Below, one piece after another: positions 55,168-64,000 of a DNA stretch of 64,000 nt. Below the pieces are notes generated by a model. It searched no databases and was not told the origin of the DNA. It saw nothing but the letters and a program-made list of their open reading frames with translations. Position 1 is the stretch's first letter. Every line of letters starts with the position of its first letter. The position numbers and the translations under genes are program-made. Source of the stretch: Blastocladiella emersonii ATCC 22665. Its lineage: Eukaryota > Blastocladiomycota > Blastocladiomycetes > Blastocladiales > Blastocladiaceae. The stretch covers positions 930,001 to 994,000 of the forward strand of contig JANHCV010000001.1 of the NCBI GenBank assembly GCA_025594325.1. The letters are read 5' to 3'.

Positions 55168-56153
55168 ATGACCACGAAGTTTGTCAAGACCGAGTTTGTG
55201 AACAACGAGGTAACTTGCCCTCGCCCCATGCATCGACACCGCGCACCGCTCATGAATTCAATGGATCATTGACCGATGCCTGCCCGCGTCCCGCGCTGTT
55301 TTCGCGAGCGTAGAAGGGCGTCCTCGCCGCTCTCGACGAGTTCCGGTTCCCCGACAACGTGCCCGTCGTCGAGGTCGTCGCCGTCGACTCGGCCGAGCCC
55401 ATCGAGATCGCCGACATCAACGATGACCTGAAGCGCGAGCTTGCCTTGTACGCATCCCGCTCGCCTGTCCGCGTGCGCTACTCAATCCAGGCCGCTCACA
55501 TCTGCGCCTTTGTCGAGTGTAGCTACAACCAGGCGCACGCCGCCGTCCTCGCCGCCCGCAAGGCGTTGCTCGCCGCCAACGTGCCCTTCTCGCGCCCCGA
55601 GGACTACTTTGCCGAGATGGTCAAGACTGACGCGCACATGGCCAAGATCCGCACCAAGCTGATCGAGGAGTCGGCGTCCATCAAGAAGTCCGAGGAGGCC
55701 AAGCGCCAGCGCGACATGAAGAAGTACGGCAAGCAGGTCCAGGCCGAGGTGCTCAAGGAGCGCAAGGCCAAGGAGAAGTCCCTCTCGGACAAGGTGGCCT
55801 CCATCAAGAAGAAGCGCAAGCTCGAGCAGGCCACGGACGCGTCCATGGAGGACGACATCGACATTGCCATCATGTCGGACGACGACTCGGGCAAGCCCGC
55901 CAAGAAGCGCGCCCGCACCGGCGACAAGCCCGCGCCCAACAAGAAGCGCATGCAGAAGAACGTCAAGTACGGGTTCGGCGGCAAGAAGCGCGGCAGCAAG
56001 CGCAACTCGGCCGACAGTGTCGCCGACTTCAAGTACTCGTCCCGCGGCGGCGCCGATAAGCCCACCAAGGCCGGCAAGCCGGGCAAGAAGCCCGCGGCGG
56101 CCAAGCGGCCCGGCAAGGCCGCCCGGCAAGCGACCCGCAACAAGAAGAACTGA
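55168..56153 (+). CDS. EBP2: rRNA-processing protein EBP2
   Basis: Exons 55168-55209 and 55314-56153 give 293 residues. The 104-nt intron has the only +4 A donor in the window (GTAACT). The first exon encodes MTTKFVKTEFVNNE. The core shows EIADINDDLKRELALYASR, QAHAAVLAARKAL, PEDYFAEMVKTDAHMAKIR and the EBP2 signature RQRDMKKYGKQVQAEVLKER. A lysine-rich helical region and a basic NVKYGFGGKKRGSKRN tail follow, with an acidic patch (MEDDIDIAIMSDDDS) in between. EBP2 is nucleolar and needed for 27S pre-rRNA processing into 60S subunits, in complex with RRP14/BRX1-type factors. Length and order match the family (about 300-430). Confidence 0.92.
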
Positions 56154-56891
56154 GGTGGCGGTTTGCTGACGTCAAAAAATGTATTATCTTACTTGTCCAT
56201 CGTGCTAGTTGATCGACTGGTCCTGCGGCAGCGAGCCTAAGCATCTCACTCATCGCGCGATGAATGCTAGGAAGCGTGATGCGACCTGCGGGATCAATAT
56301 TTGCAGAGTCGAACGTGCTTTGAGTGTATTGATCACGGAAGCGTACTCGCTGACGTGTATGCATCAAGGCAGTGATGCTGGAGCTCCGCGCTGGCGAGCG
56401 AGATGAGACCGACTTGGTTCCTGAGCTTGAGCACCAGGTCCTGCGAAATGGTCAAAGGGTCGTCGCCACAAAGGTTGTCAAACAGTATGGAAAACACGTC
56501 GGCCTGTTCCGTGAGCGTGGAAACTCGCACATGGCCCACGGCAGCAGCTGTAATGATCAAACCCTTGCGCCCCAGGGTACTGCTTAACTCCCCAGTTTGC
56601 TGCACAGGCCAGGCATAGTAGACTTGACGGCTGAAGCCGTCCGGTCCAGCATTTCGGCCACCAACGCAAGTCGCCTTGAGAGCCGAACGATTGTCGCGTT
56701 GGTCCGCCGAACAGCGGCGCCCGCCACGCGCCGCCATTGAAAAATGAGGAGTGCAAGAAACAATCGCCGCCGCCATTGCACAGTAGCAGCGGGGCACGCA
56801 AGGACTGCGGCCACCTTTCGCGGCGCATGCTACGCGCCGCAGTGGAAGTCAGCCCTCGCCGTCGCAGTACCGCCGCCGTACCGCCGCCACC
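56154..56891 (-). pseudogene. Possible helical-protein remnant in the EBP2 3' flank
   Basis: On the minus strand two overlapping frames read like one helical protein broken by a shift near 56580-56590. One is ATIVRLSRRLALVAEMLDRT...SKLGS (about 56720-56584). The other is TLGRKGLIITAAAVGHVRVS...QADVFSILFDNL...LVLKLRNQVGLISLASAEL (about 56570-56380). No start, splice signals or family are recognised. It could also be chance. Confidence 0.25.
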
Positions 56892-58243
56892 TTAGTACTC
56901 GTCCTCGGCCACCACCTCGGGGAGCCTGCGCTGCTTCAGGCACGCCATGGGCGCGCACGACCCCGCGCCGTCGAACGGGCTCAGGAGCCACTGGCTGTAC
57001 TCGCTGTCGGGGGTCGAGTTGCTGCCGCCTGGCCGCGTGTTTCCCGAGGGCTGCGCGTAGTACGGCACGACGTGCATGAACGGCTGGATCGAGGAGACGT
57101 AGAGCGCGGCATAGCGCGAACGGCCCACTCGGCGCGTTACGGGAAGGAGCGACAACCCTCGGACTGGCAGCGAGTTGCCGTAGGTCGACGCGGTGCCTGG
57201 GATCTTGTTGGACACGTCAAACTGCTCGATGATGATCACGTCCGTCGTAGATTTCCCGCTGGTTAAATTGGCCGCTTTGGACGGATCGGAGCACGAGGCT
57301 CGTGCTCGGCGCCGTGGTGCGTAGAGTGGAGGGCGGCGATGACCTTGCCGACGCGGTACAGCTGATTCGGCGCGAGGTACTACCGTGTGTGTGCGCGTAT
57401 CCCGCGTGAGAGTTAGATCTTGGACACGGGAGTGAGCTATGGATCGGCTGTACCAGAACCCAGTCCGCACGTCCTCGACGAGGTCAAGCGAGAGAACCGA
57501 CTGCGCGAAGCCAGCGGGCTCCGGTACCGCGGCCTCGTTCATGAAGCGCGCGAGCTGCGCGAGCCGTGCAGCAGGACCACGGACGACTGGGGCGAGCGTG
57601 TCGGGAGGGAGCGCGCGGCGAGCAAAGAGGAGACACGGTCCAAGTAGCTTGGGCGCGAAGGGCGGGCCACCTTGCTGTATGCACGCCGGAGAAGAATCAG
57701 GGATTGAGACGAGGTCAGCACAGCCGGGGCAGTCCTTGATCTCACCGTCCTTGCCAACCTCGCTGTCCACGACGTGGCAAACGCAGTAGAGCTCTTTGAC
57801 CGAGTCCACGGCGGGCGACATGAAGACGCGTCCGAGAAAGCTGACGCCGGCCCTTGATAAGAAGACTTGAGGGCTGGCTCGCGCTTGCTCCTGCGGCCGT
57901 GGACGGCTCTCCGCGCACACAACAGCACGCGCCGCGAGCGCAACCGAACCCTGCTGTGAGAGGAGCTCTCCGTGCTGGTTGTGGATCAAGAAGTCGGGGT
58001 CGAACGTTATGCGACGGTAGATGTCTCTGCAGGCGCCGAGAGAGGGAAACATGCGCCCGCCGGTCGGCAACTCGAGTGGCGAGATGGGGATCCCCAGCTC
58101 CAGCTGCTGGGCGACGAGAACGGGGCGCGCGTCACCAATGTATGAGGGCGGACGTCGAGGTCCAAGTATTCCGGCCGACCGCGCACAAATGATTCAGGCT
58201 TGTCGCGTGTCCGAAGCACGGGTCCTTGCCGAATGAACCGCAT
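56892..58243 (-). pseudogene. Unrecognised gene, decayed by frameshifts
   Basis: From ATG at 58243 the frame reads MRFIRQGPVLRTRDKPESFV and YLDLDVRP. It must then shift near 58135-58160 to continue as YIGDARPVLVAQQLELGIPISPLELP in the long frame that ends at 56892 (392 residues from its first internal Met). That frame has a CxCH...CPGC pattern (LYCVCHVVDSEVGKDGEIKDCPGC), ARFMNEAAVPEPAGFAQSVL, DVIIIEQFDVSNKIPGT and RYAALYVSSIQPFMHVVPYYA. Between 57281 and 57375 a different frame (NQLYRVGKVIAALHSTHH) is the protein-like one, implying another offsetting pair of shifts. The C-terminal layout faintly recalls KDZ-type transposon proteins, but I cannot assign it. Confidence 0.45.
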
Positions 58244-58625
58244 GTCAAGTAGGCGACGTAGCGAGCCGCAGTCCGTGAACCATGTTTAGCTTTCAGAGCG
58301 CTTGATCAGTTGCATAGAGTTATTTGATTCGTTTACATGGTTTCTCAGAGTCATAGGGAGGCAAAATCGAGCGAGCGAGTGCGATGAAGCGCGTCGCTCA
58401 CCGGCCATCACGCGGAACATTTTTGCGAAGCACTTCGCCGAGCGCTCCGACGCGTTGCGCCACAACGTGAGACGCGAGGCAAGACCCATGTGACGGTGGC
58501 GCTCCACTTGGCCTTGGCCGCACGAGGATCGACGCATCTCCCCCTCCCCTCCCCTTCTCAGCGACCCACCTTTTCCATGTATCCTCACTCTATGCAATAG
58601 CTCAGGAAACCTACAGACTACCACC
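58244..58625. promoter_or_regulatory. BLCAP upstream region
   Basis: This 382-nt interval has GAGACGCGAGGC at 58469-58480 and GACGCGTTGCGC at about 58448-58459, both variants of the recurrent 12-mer. They lie 145-178 nt before the BLCAP start. Nothing coding is seen. Confidence 0.4.
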
Positions 58626-59270
58626 ATGTTCTGCCTGCAAGCCCTCCTCCCGCTCCTCGCGTTCCCGCGCATGGCCGCGAGCCCGCTGTTCACGCTCGGC
58701 TACCTGGCGTCGGTCTTCCTGCACCACCGCCCGTGCATCTACTGCCTGATTCTTTTCGTCGGCGCGCTGTGGTCGACGTGCTACTGGGGCGAGGGGGCGA
58801 CGTGCTGGGCCACCATCTCGCCCAACCCGGCGGTCCCGACCACGGGCCTTGACAAGGACATGGACGTGCTCGACAAGCTGATCGAGTCGCCCAACGCCAC
58901 CTTCAGTCTGTCCTTTGCCGCCAGCCTCATCAAACTCCGCCTGCTCCCCGTCTCGCCCGCCGACTACGCGACGTGGGTCACCCGCTGGGCCACGCCCGTC
59001 CACAACGACGTGCTGATCCCGTGGCGGCAGCAGCCGGCGCCCAAGCGCGCCGAGCCGCCGATGCTCGCCGCCGCCGAGGCTGAGGACGAGGTGCACAAGA
59101 CGGTCGCGGTCATTGACGCGAGCGGGCCCGAGGCGACCGTTTCGGACACGAGTATGGACCAGGCGCTGGCAACAGACGTGTCCACTGACGCCGCGCAGGA
59201 GACGCTGGACTCGCTCGCCGCCGCGACGGGCGCCGTGGCGGCAACGGTCGTCGATCCTGCGACGCCGTGA
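58626..59270 (+). CDS. BLCAP/BC10-family small membrane protein with extended C-terminus
   Basis: This is an intronless 214-residue gene. The first ~60 residues match the BC10 family almost position by position. It starts MFCLQALLPLLAFPR (animal members begin MYCLQWLLPVLLIP), then TLGYLASVFLHHRPCIYC (family: FLLERKPCTIC), then a second membrane span (LILFVGALWSTCYWG) and a Cys-containing GATCWA segment. After this, human BLCAP ends (87 residues). Here about 130 more residues follow, Pro/Ala-rich with acidic stretches and little predicted structure. Two membrane helices with conserved cysteines define the family. BLCAP function is poorly known (growth suppression in animal cells). The gene is convergent with CFAP52, 156 nt away. 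Confidence 0.85.
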   Translation: MFCLQALLPLLAFPRMAASPLFTLGYLASVFLHHRPCIYCLILFVGALWSTCYWGEGATCWATISPNPAVPTTGLDKDMDVLDKLIESPNATFSLSFAASLIKLRLLPVSPADYATWVTRWATPVHNDVLIPWRQQPAPKRAEPPMLAAAEAEDEVHKTVAVIDASGPEATVSDTSMDQALATDVSTDAAQETLDSLAAATGAVAATVVDPATP

Positions 59271-59426
59271 ATCGTGTTGTGTCCCTCCTCGCCGTGAAAC
59301 CGTGTACATCATCTCATATACCGAATCCTTCTCCCACCGCCACCACCGAGCCGAGGAGGAGTCTCGGATACAGTGCATTTCAAGAACAACAAATGGCGAG
59401 TCTCTCTCCCCAGGCCACGATCCCCA

Positions 59427-61484
59427 CTACTCGTGCCCAGCGTCCACAATGTTCCCCGGTGCGGGTCCGACGGGCTCGTCGGCGGGCCACTCCCACTGGA
59501 ACACGGCGCCGTCGCTCGAGACGGAGACGATCGTGCGCTGGTCGGGTGCGATCTTGACCTTGAGGATCTCGGTCGAGTGGCCGACGCCGACGTGGGTGAC
59601 GTCGCCCTCCTCGTACCGGTACATTTTCACGAGCTTGTCGCTGCCGCCAATGACGAACCGGGTGCCGTCGCGGGCCATGTCGAGCCCGTTGATGGCGTCC
59701 GACTGCGACGCCTCGATCTCGCGGATGAGTGACCCGTCGTACGCCTCCCAGTACGCGATCTTGCGGTCGGTGCCGGACGTGAGCAGCTGGTTCTCCTCGG
59801 GGTAGTAGCACACGGCCTTGAAGAAGGAGGGCGCGAACAGGACCTGGTTGCGGACGTGGCGGACGAGGTCCCACAGGATGCACGATCCGTCCGACGACGA
59901 CGACACGCACTCGAGGTTGTTGCGTCGGATCTTGATGCTGGTGACGGTGCCCTTGTGCTCCTTCATGGCGTTCTCGAGGGTCTGCGCGTGGCGCGAGATG
60001 CGCCAGATGCGCACCTGGCCGTCCTCGCCGCCGCTGATGATGCGGTAGCTGCCGTCGCGCGCGTCCATGTCGGTGACGGCGAGCGCGGTCACGCACTTCT
60101 TGTGCGCGTCGTGGATCTCGTACTGCAGGCGGCCCGACTGCGGGCCGAAGGCGCGGATCTTGCCGTCGGTCCACCCGGAGATGAGCGAGCTGCCGTCCTG
60201 CTTGAACATGATGCACTTGGCCTCGAGGTTGGGCAGCCGGATCCGCAGGTACTCCTGGGCCGACGCCGCGCCCCAGATCCGGATGTCCATGTCGCTGGCC
60301 GTCGCGAACACCTGCGCCGACTCGGGCGGGAACGCGATGTCGTTGACGGGCGAGTAGTGCCACGCGACGAGCCGGTCCGCGTGCATGGACCGCAGGTCGA
60401 TCGAGTAGATGTTGCTCTGCGAGGTCGACGCGAGCAGGTGGTGCTCGGACACGGGGCACAGCGACGTGACGCGGCCATCGAGCTTGGTGCGGTGCGTGAC
60501 CTTGAGCCCGGGCAGGCTGAGCGTCGCGACGTGCCCGTCGCCCGCGCCCACCACGATGCTCTGCGCGTCCCACGTCAGCGCGCAGCTCACGATCCCGAGC
60601 GAGAAGTTGTCGCGCTCCTTGGGCGGGCCCGACAGCTTGAACAGGCGCGTCGCGACGGCCACCTTGAGCAGGTCGCCCGTCGAGGTCCCGCAGTACATGA
60701 ACTCGTCGTTGTTGTCGAGCGTGATGCACTTGACGATGCGCTTGATGGTGCCCATCTGACAGTCGGTCGGCTTGACCTTGCGCGCGGCGACCTGCACCTC
60801 CCACACGCGCAGCGTGCTGTGGCCGCCCGTCACGAAGGTCAGGTCGTCGTTGTTGAGGTACGTCAGGCACAGCGTGACCCCGGCGCTGTCCTTGGACGCG
60901 GGCGCGCCGCAGATGGCCGTGCCGCGCTCCAGGTCCCACACGATCACGCTGTTGTCGTCCTCGCCGCCGAGCGACGCCAGGTACAGGTCGTTGGGCGAGA
61001 AGGCCAGCGCCTCCACCTTGACCTTGTGCAGCGACAGGTGCTTGATGGCGCGCCGCGTCTCAAAGTCCCACAGGATGATGTCCGCCTATACACGCGCGCC
61101 GCGATGAGTACACACGCTCGCTCGACTCCTGCACCCACGAAGCGTACCTGGAACCCCATGTGCGTGACCTGGCCCGACGCAATGTACCGTCCCGACTTGG
61201 AGATGGCGAGGCAGGTGATGAGGTTGGTGTGGCCCTGCAGAAACTCCTGCTGCCCCGTGGCCAGGTCCTGGATCACCACGTTCGACCCGAGCGGGTACAG
61301 CCGGTGCGTCCCCGCCGGATGCCGCAGCAGGCCCTGGGGGACGGTGCCTACACACGCGTATCGAGTCGTCGGCATGGAGGTCGTATGTGAAGGGAAGAGG
61401 CGAGGGTAGCGGACCCGAGAAGCCGATGATCGACTTGAGCTTGAGCCGCGTCGGCTGCTGGTGCTGCTGCGTTTCGGACATCAT
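59427..61484 (-). CDS. CFAP52: Cilia- and flagella-associated protein 52 (CFAP52/WDR16)
   Basis: Exons on the minus strand are 61484-61415, 61347-61148 and 61085-59427, giving 642 residues (human 620). Introns are 67 and 62 nt. The first exon is MMSETQQ...LKLKSIIGFSG joined to TVPQGLLRHP. WD40 repeats form two propellers. Family-diagnostic stretches include GQQEFLQGHTNLITCLAISK, SGRYIASGQVTHMGF, VEALAFSPNDLYLASLGG, TSGTDRKIAYWEAYDGSLIRE and VTHVGVGHSTEI. CFAP52 is a microtubule inner protein of the doublet B-tubule in motile cilia. Its presence is strong evidence that the organism builds a motile flagellum. A GAGACGCGTCGC element lies 138 nt upstream. Confidence 0.97.
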
Positions 61485-61787
61485 CTTTGGGTGGTTACGT
61501 TGCGCTACGTCTTACGGTGGCTTAAGGATCGTCGGCGTGGCTTTGGGGGAGTGAAGCTCGGCACACGACGCGCGGGGCGGCGACGCGACGCGCCTCTCCT
61601 GCGCGGTCACATGGCGTTCGGGAGACGCGTCGCGGCGATCTTCTCCGCGCTCGCTCAAAGTCAATGTTGGCACAAACAGGATCGATTCGGAAACAAACAT
61701 AGAGACAAATAATACAGGATAAAAAGTCGAGGCGGACGCGAGAACGGGTGGGGTCGTGGGGTAGTGGCGACGGATGCGGGAGCGCGT
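61485..61787. promoter_or_regulatory. CFAP52 promoter / MYND gene 3' flank
   Basis: This 303-nt interval between two minus-strand genes carries the exact GAGACGCGTCGC at 61622-61633. Several GCGACGCG blocks lie at 61578-61593. Confidence 0.5.
61622..61633 (+). promoter_or_regulatory. GAGACGCGTCGC element, copy 5
   Basis: This exact 12-mer copy lies 138 nt upstream of the CFAP52 start codon, relative to the minus-strand gene. No CACGTG is seen nearby. Confidence 0.45.
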
Positions 61788-64000
61788 CTAGTAGGTGGTG
61801 GTGGCGGGAACGGCTTGGGCGGCCGCCGCGACGACGTTGACCGACGACGTGGTGTAGGCCATGGCGGCCATGGACATGGACATGGCCATGGGCATGCCGC
61901 CGGCAGAGATATACATGGCCGAGGCAGCGGCCGCGGCGGGATAGGAATAGTACGACGAGACGGCGACCGACGGGACCGCAGCGGCGACAGCGGCCGCGGC
62001 GGCGGAGGGGACAGCGTGGGTGCTGCCTACCATGCGGGGCGCGACGACGGGCGCCGATACGGATACGACGGGGCGGCGGGTGACGTACCCGACCGCCGCC
62101 GGCGCACCCGCGGCCGTCGCGGCCGCCGCCATGGCGGGGGCCACGGGCAAGGACGACGACGCGAGCGGGGCGGCCGAGCCGCCGCGCGTAAACGAGAGGG
62201 CGGGCGTCGGGTGAGGCGAGCGTCGCGAAACCGACGAGGGCGAGGCCGACGCCGAGAAGGCCGTGGCTGGTCCTCCTCGCGGCGCCGCGGTCGCGGCAGC
62301 CGGGGTGGCGGAGCTGCGGCACCAGGAACGGTGGCCGCGCTGCCACGACTCGGCCTGGCACTCGTTGGAGCAGTACCGGGCGATGCGGCACCGCGAGCAC
62401 CGGTGGAACGCGTTGGCCGACGGCTCGGTGCGGTGGCAGCCCATGTTGGCGCACACGAACCGCTCGGTCGCCGACGCCGCGGCCGCGTTGGCCGGCGTGA
62501 TCGTGTGGTGGTGGACATGGTGGTGATGGTGACCGTGCTCGGGATGAACCTGCGCCGCGGACATGGGGCAGGCCGAAGCGGCCGCATCCCAAGTTCGGGC
62601 GGGCTCGGCGGTAGTAGTAGTGGTTGTAGTGGTGGTCGGGCACCAAGTTCGGGGCTGCGCGTTGGTCTGCCAGGAGCGCTTCTCGGCGGCCGGGGCCACG
62701 GTAGCCGCGGCCTGGCCCATGATGGCGATAGCGAGCTCGCGGATGGGCGACGGCGGGGCGCGCGTGAGGGGCTCGACGAGCGCGTACGCGCAGGCGCCCG
62801 CGGCGTCGGCGGGCTGGCGGAGGTAGGTGCGGACCGTGGGGTGCTCGCCGAGCGCGTAGATGATCTGGAGCGCGAGCGCCGCGTCCTGCGGGCGGATGGC
62901 GGCGCCGAGGGCCGGGAGACGCTGCTGCGACTGCTGCTGCTGAACCTGCTGCGGCTGGGCGGGAGCCGGGGTAGCGACGACCGGAGCGACGGCACCGGCC
63001 GCCGCGCCCGAAATTGGACCGTGGGCCGGTAGGTCGAGGAGCATCGGGGCGGGTAGGCCGAGAGGTCGCGGAATTCGCAGCGACAGGTCGCCCGTGACCA
63101 GGGCGTTGCCCGCGGGGACCGCGGCGGCGGCCGAGGCGGCGCCGACCGCGGTGACGTCCATGACCGAGGCCGTGTGCATGCCGGCGCCGGCCGAGTGGGT
63201 GGCCGAGCCGGGGACGCGCGCCGTGACCTCGATCGAGCCGGGAGCGGCGGTACCGGCGGCCGCACCGGCCAGGGCCTCGTACAGGCTGTGGTGGTGGTGG
63301 TTGTGGTGGTGCTCGCCCGCGGCGGCCGCAGCAGCGGCTCCGGCCGAGCCAGGAGCTCGCAGCGACGCGGCAGCGAGGTGGGTCGCCTTGACCGAGTGGG
63401 GGGCGGGGACGGTGGCCGCCACCGAATTGGCGTTGTTGACACCATTACCATTGCGATTAACGCCAATGGCGGCGGCCACGTCGCCCGCCGTGGCGGTGCG
63501 CGAGACCTTGGCGAGGGGCGCCTCGGCGCGCTCGCGTTCATCTTCGTCGTCACGATCATCGTCGGTGGTATCCCCGGCGGCGAGCGAGCGGGCGCCGAGC
63601 GACGGCGTCATGGAGGCCGTGTCGGAGGCGACCGACGAGGTCGAGTCGACGCGCTTTCGTTTGGCCGAGGCGTGCAGGGCGCGCTCGATGGTGCGCAGGT
63701 AGCCGCGCAGGACGGCGACCGAGATGCCGACGGCGCCGCGGCGCGCGCACTCGCCGCGCACCCGCGAGTCGCCGCGGACGACCATGGTGGCGAGCGTCTG
63801 GAGCGCCGCGAGCCACAGGGTCGGCTCGAGCGCGGCCGAGTCACCCGTGGCTGTGGCCGAGGCGGGATCAGCCATGCCGAGCGCAGCGAGCGCGGCCGCG
63901 AGGGCCGAGGTGGCGGCGGCCGCACCGGCGGCGGGCGAGGGCGCGCCGGGCATGTAGAGGCGCAGGATCTCGACGGCGCGGTCGACGACGCCGTCGCAGG
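61788..64000 (-). CDS. MYND zinc-finger protein, Mub1/samB-like (5' end outside the window)
   Basis: The open frame reaches the window edge (VVDRAVEILRLYMPG continues upstream of the first visible Met at 63953), so the protein is N-terminally incomplete; 737 codons are visible. Armadillo-like helices appear as LWLAALQTLATMVVRGDSR and ALALQIIYALGEHPTVRTYL. A complete MYND finger lies about 500-545 residues into the visible part: CANMGCHR...CSRCRIARYCSNECQAESWQRGHRSWC. Long Ala/Thr/Pro and His-rich (HPEHGHHHHHVHH) low-complexity segments surround it. Helical repeats before a single MYND finger resemble fungal Mub1/samB, partners of a ubiquitin ligase. That assignment is tentative; the MYND domain itself is clear. 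Confidence 0.8.
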   Translation of the reverse strand, partial: CDGVVDRAVEILRLYMPGAPSPAAGAAAATSALAAALAALGMADPASATATGDSAALEPTLWLAALQTLATMVVRGDSRVRGECARRGAVGISVAVLRGYLRTIERALHASAKRKRVDSTSSVASDTASMTPSLGARSLAAGDTTDDDRDDEDERERAEAPLAKVSRTATAGDVAAAIGVNRNGNGVNNANSVAATVPAPHSVKATHLAAASLRAPGSAGAAAAAAAGEHHHNHHHHSLYEALAGAAAGTAAPGSIEVTARVPGSATHSAGAGMHTASVMDVTAVGAASAAAAVPAGNALVTGDLSLRIPRPLGLPAPMLLDLPAHGPISGAAAGAVAPVVATPAPAQPQQVQQQQSQQRLPALGAAIRPQDAALALQIIYALGEHPTVRTYLRQPADAAGACAYALVEPLTRAPPSPIRELAIAIMGQAAATVAPAAEKRSWQTNAQPRTWCPTTTTTTTTTAEPARTWDAAASACPMSAAQVHPEHGHHHHHVHHHTITPANAAAASATERFVCANMGCHRTEPSANAFHRCSRCRIARYCSNECQAESWQRGHRSWCRSSATPAAATAAPRGGPATAFSASASPSSVSRRSPHPTPALSFTRGGSAAPLASSSLPVAPAMAAAATAAGAPAAVGYVTRRPVVSVSAPVVAPRMVGSTHAVPSAAAAAVAAAVPSVAVSSYYSYPAAAAASAMYISAGGMPMAMSMSMAAMAYTTSSVNVVAAAAQAVPATTTY

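Overview
The window is eukaryotic nuclear DNA, very GC-rich. It holds long, densely packed genes with few, short introns (mostly 53-104 nt) that carry CTAAC/CTGAC-like branch sites. Gene content points to a fungus with a flagellated stage: fungal families (Kin4-type kinase, DUF4470 protein, secreted tyrosinase) sit beside FAM161, CFAP52/WDR16, AKTIP/FTS, BLCAP/BC10 and BTG/Tob families, most of which Dikarya lack. Together with the W-rich ankyrin-like repeat gene near 24 kb, this fits a zoosporic lineage, most plausibly Blastocladiomycota (Allomyces/Blastocladiella/Catenaria type). The phylum is an inference; the flagellar genes are seen directly.

Layout. 0-3.8 kb: Kin4-like kinase (+). 4.2-5.0 kb: ribosomal protein uS2 (-). 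5.7-7.1 kb: mitochondrial TPR protein (+). 7.5-15.0 kb: PRP8, four exons (+). 15.1-17.6 kb: rhomboid-family protein without protease catalytic residues (-). 18.0-19.5 kb: secreted tyrosinase (+). 20.0-22.2 kb: secreted 5'-nucleotidase (+). 22.2-35.1 kb: an accessory island, visibly less GC-rich at its start. It holds a broken coiled-coil ORF, a small ankyrin-like gene, a complete Ty3/gypsy retrotransposon (181-bp LTRs, 5-bp target duplication) and a decayed DUF4470 gene. 35.3-37.6 kb: GPI13/PIG-O (-). 37.9-40.6 kb: FAM161 (+). 40.9-44.8 kb: P5A ATPase SPF1 (+). 45.1-46.5 kb: syntaxin-18/UFE1 (+). 47.3-48.1 kb: BTG/Tob (+). 48.5-49.6 kb: AKTIP (+). 49.8-53.8 kb: forkhead transcription factor (-). 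55.2-56.2 kb: EBP2 (+). 56.3-58.2 kb: decayed unrecognised coding sequence (-). 58.6-59.3 kb: BLCAP (+). 59.4-61.5 kb: CFAP52 (-). 61.8-64.0 kb: MYND zinc-finger protein, 5' end outside the window (-).

The genes do not form one pathway. Several functional groups recur: flagellum/centriole and dynein cargo (FAM161, CFAP52, AKTIP), the ER and secretory route (SPF1, STX18, GPI13), ribosome biogenesis and translation (uS2, EBP2), splicing (PRP8) and secreted enzymes (tyrosinase, nucleotidase).

Two window-wide signals are not explained by individual genes. First, 27 of 28 modelled 5' splice sites have C at intron position +4 (consensus GTACGY). Second, the exact 12-mer GAGACGCGTCGC occurs five times, always between genes and near start codons, three times with a CACGTG E-box close by. 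The retrotransposon copy also shows compensating frameshifts and CpG-type loss of catalytic residues.
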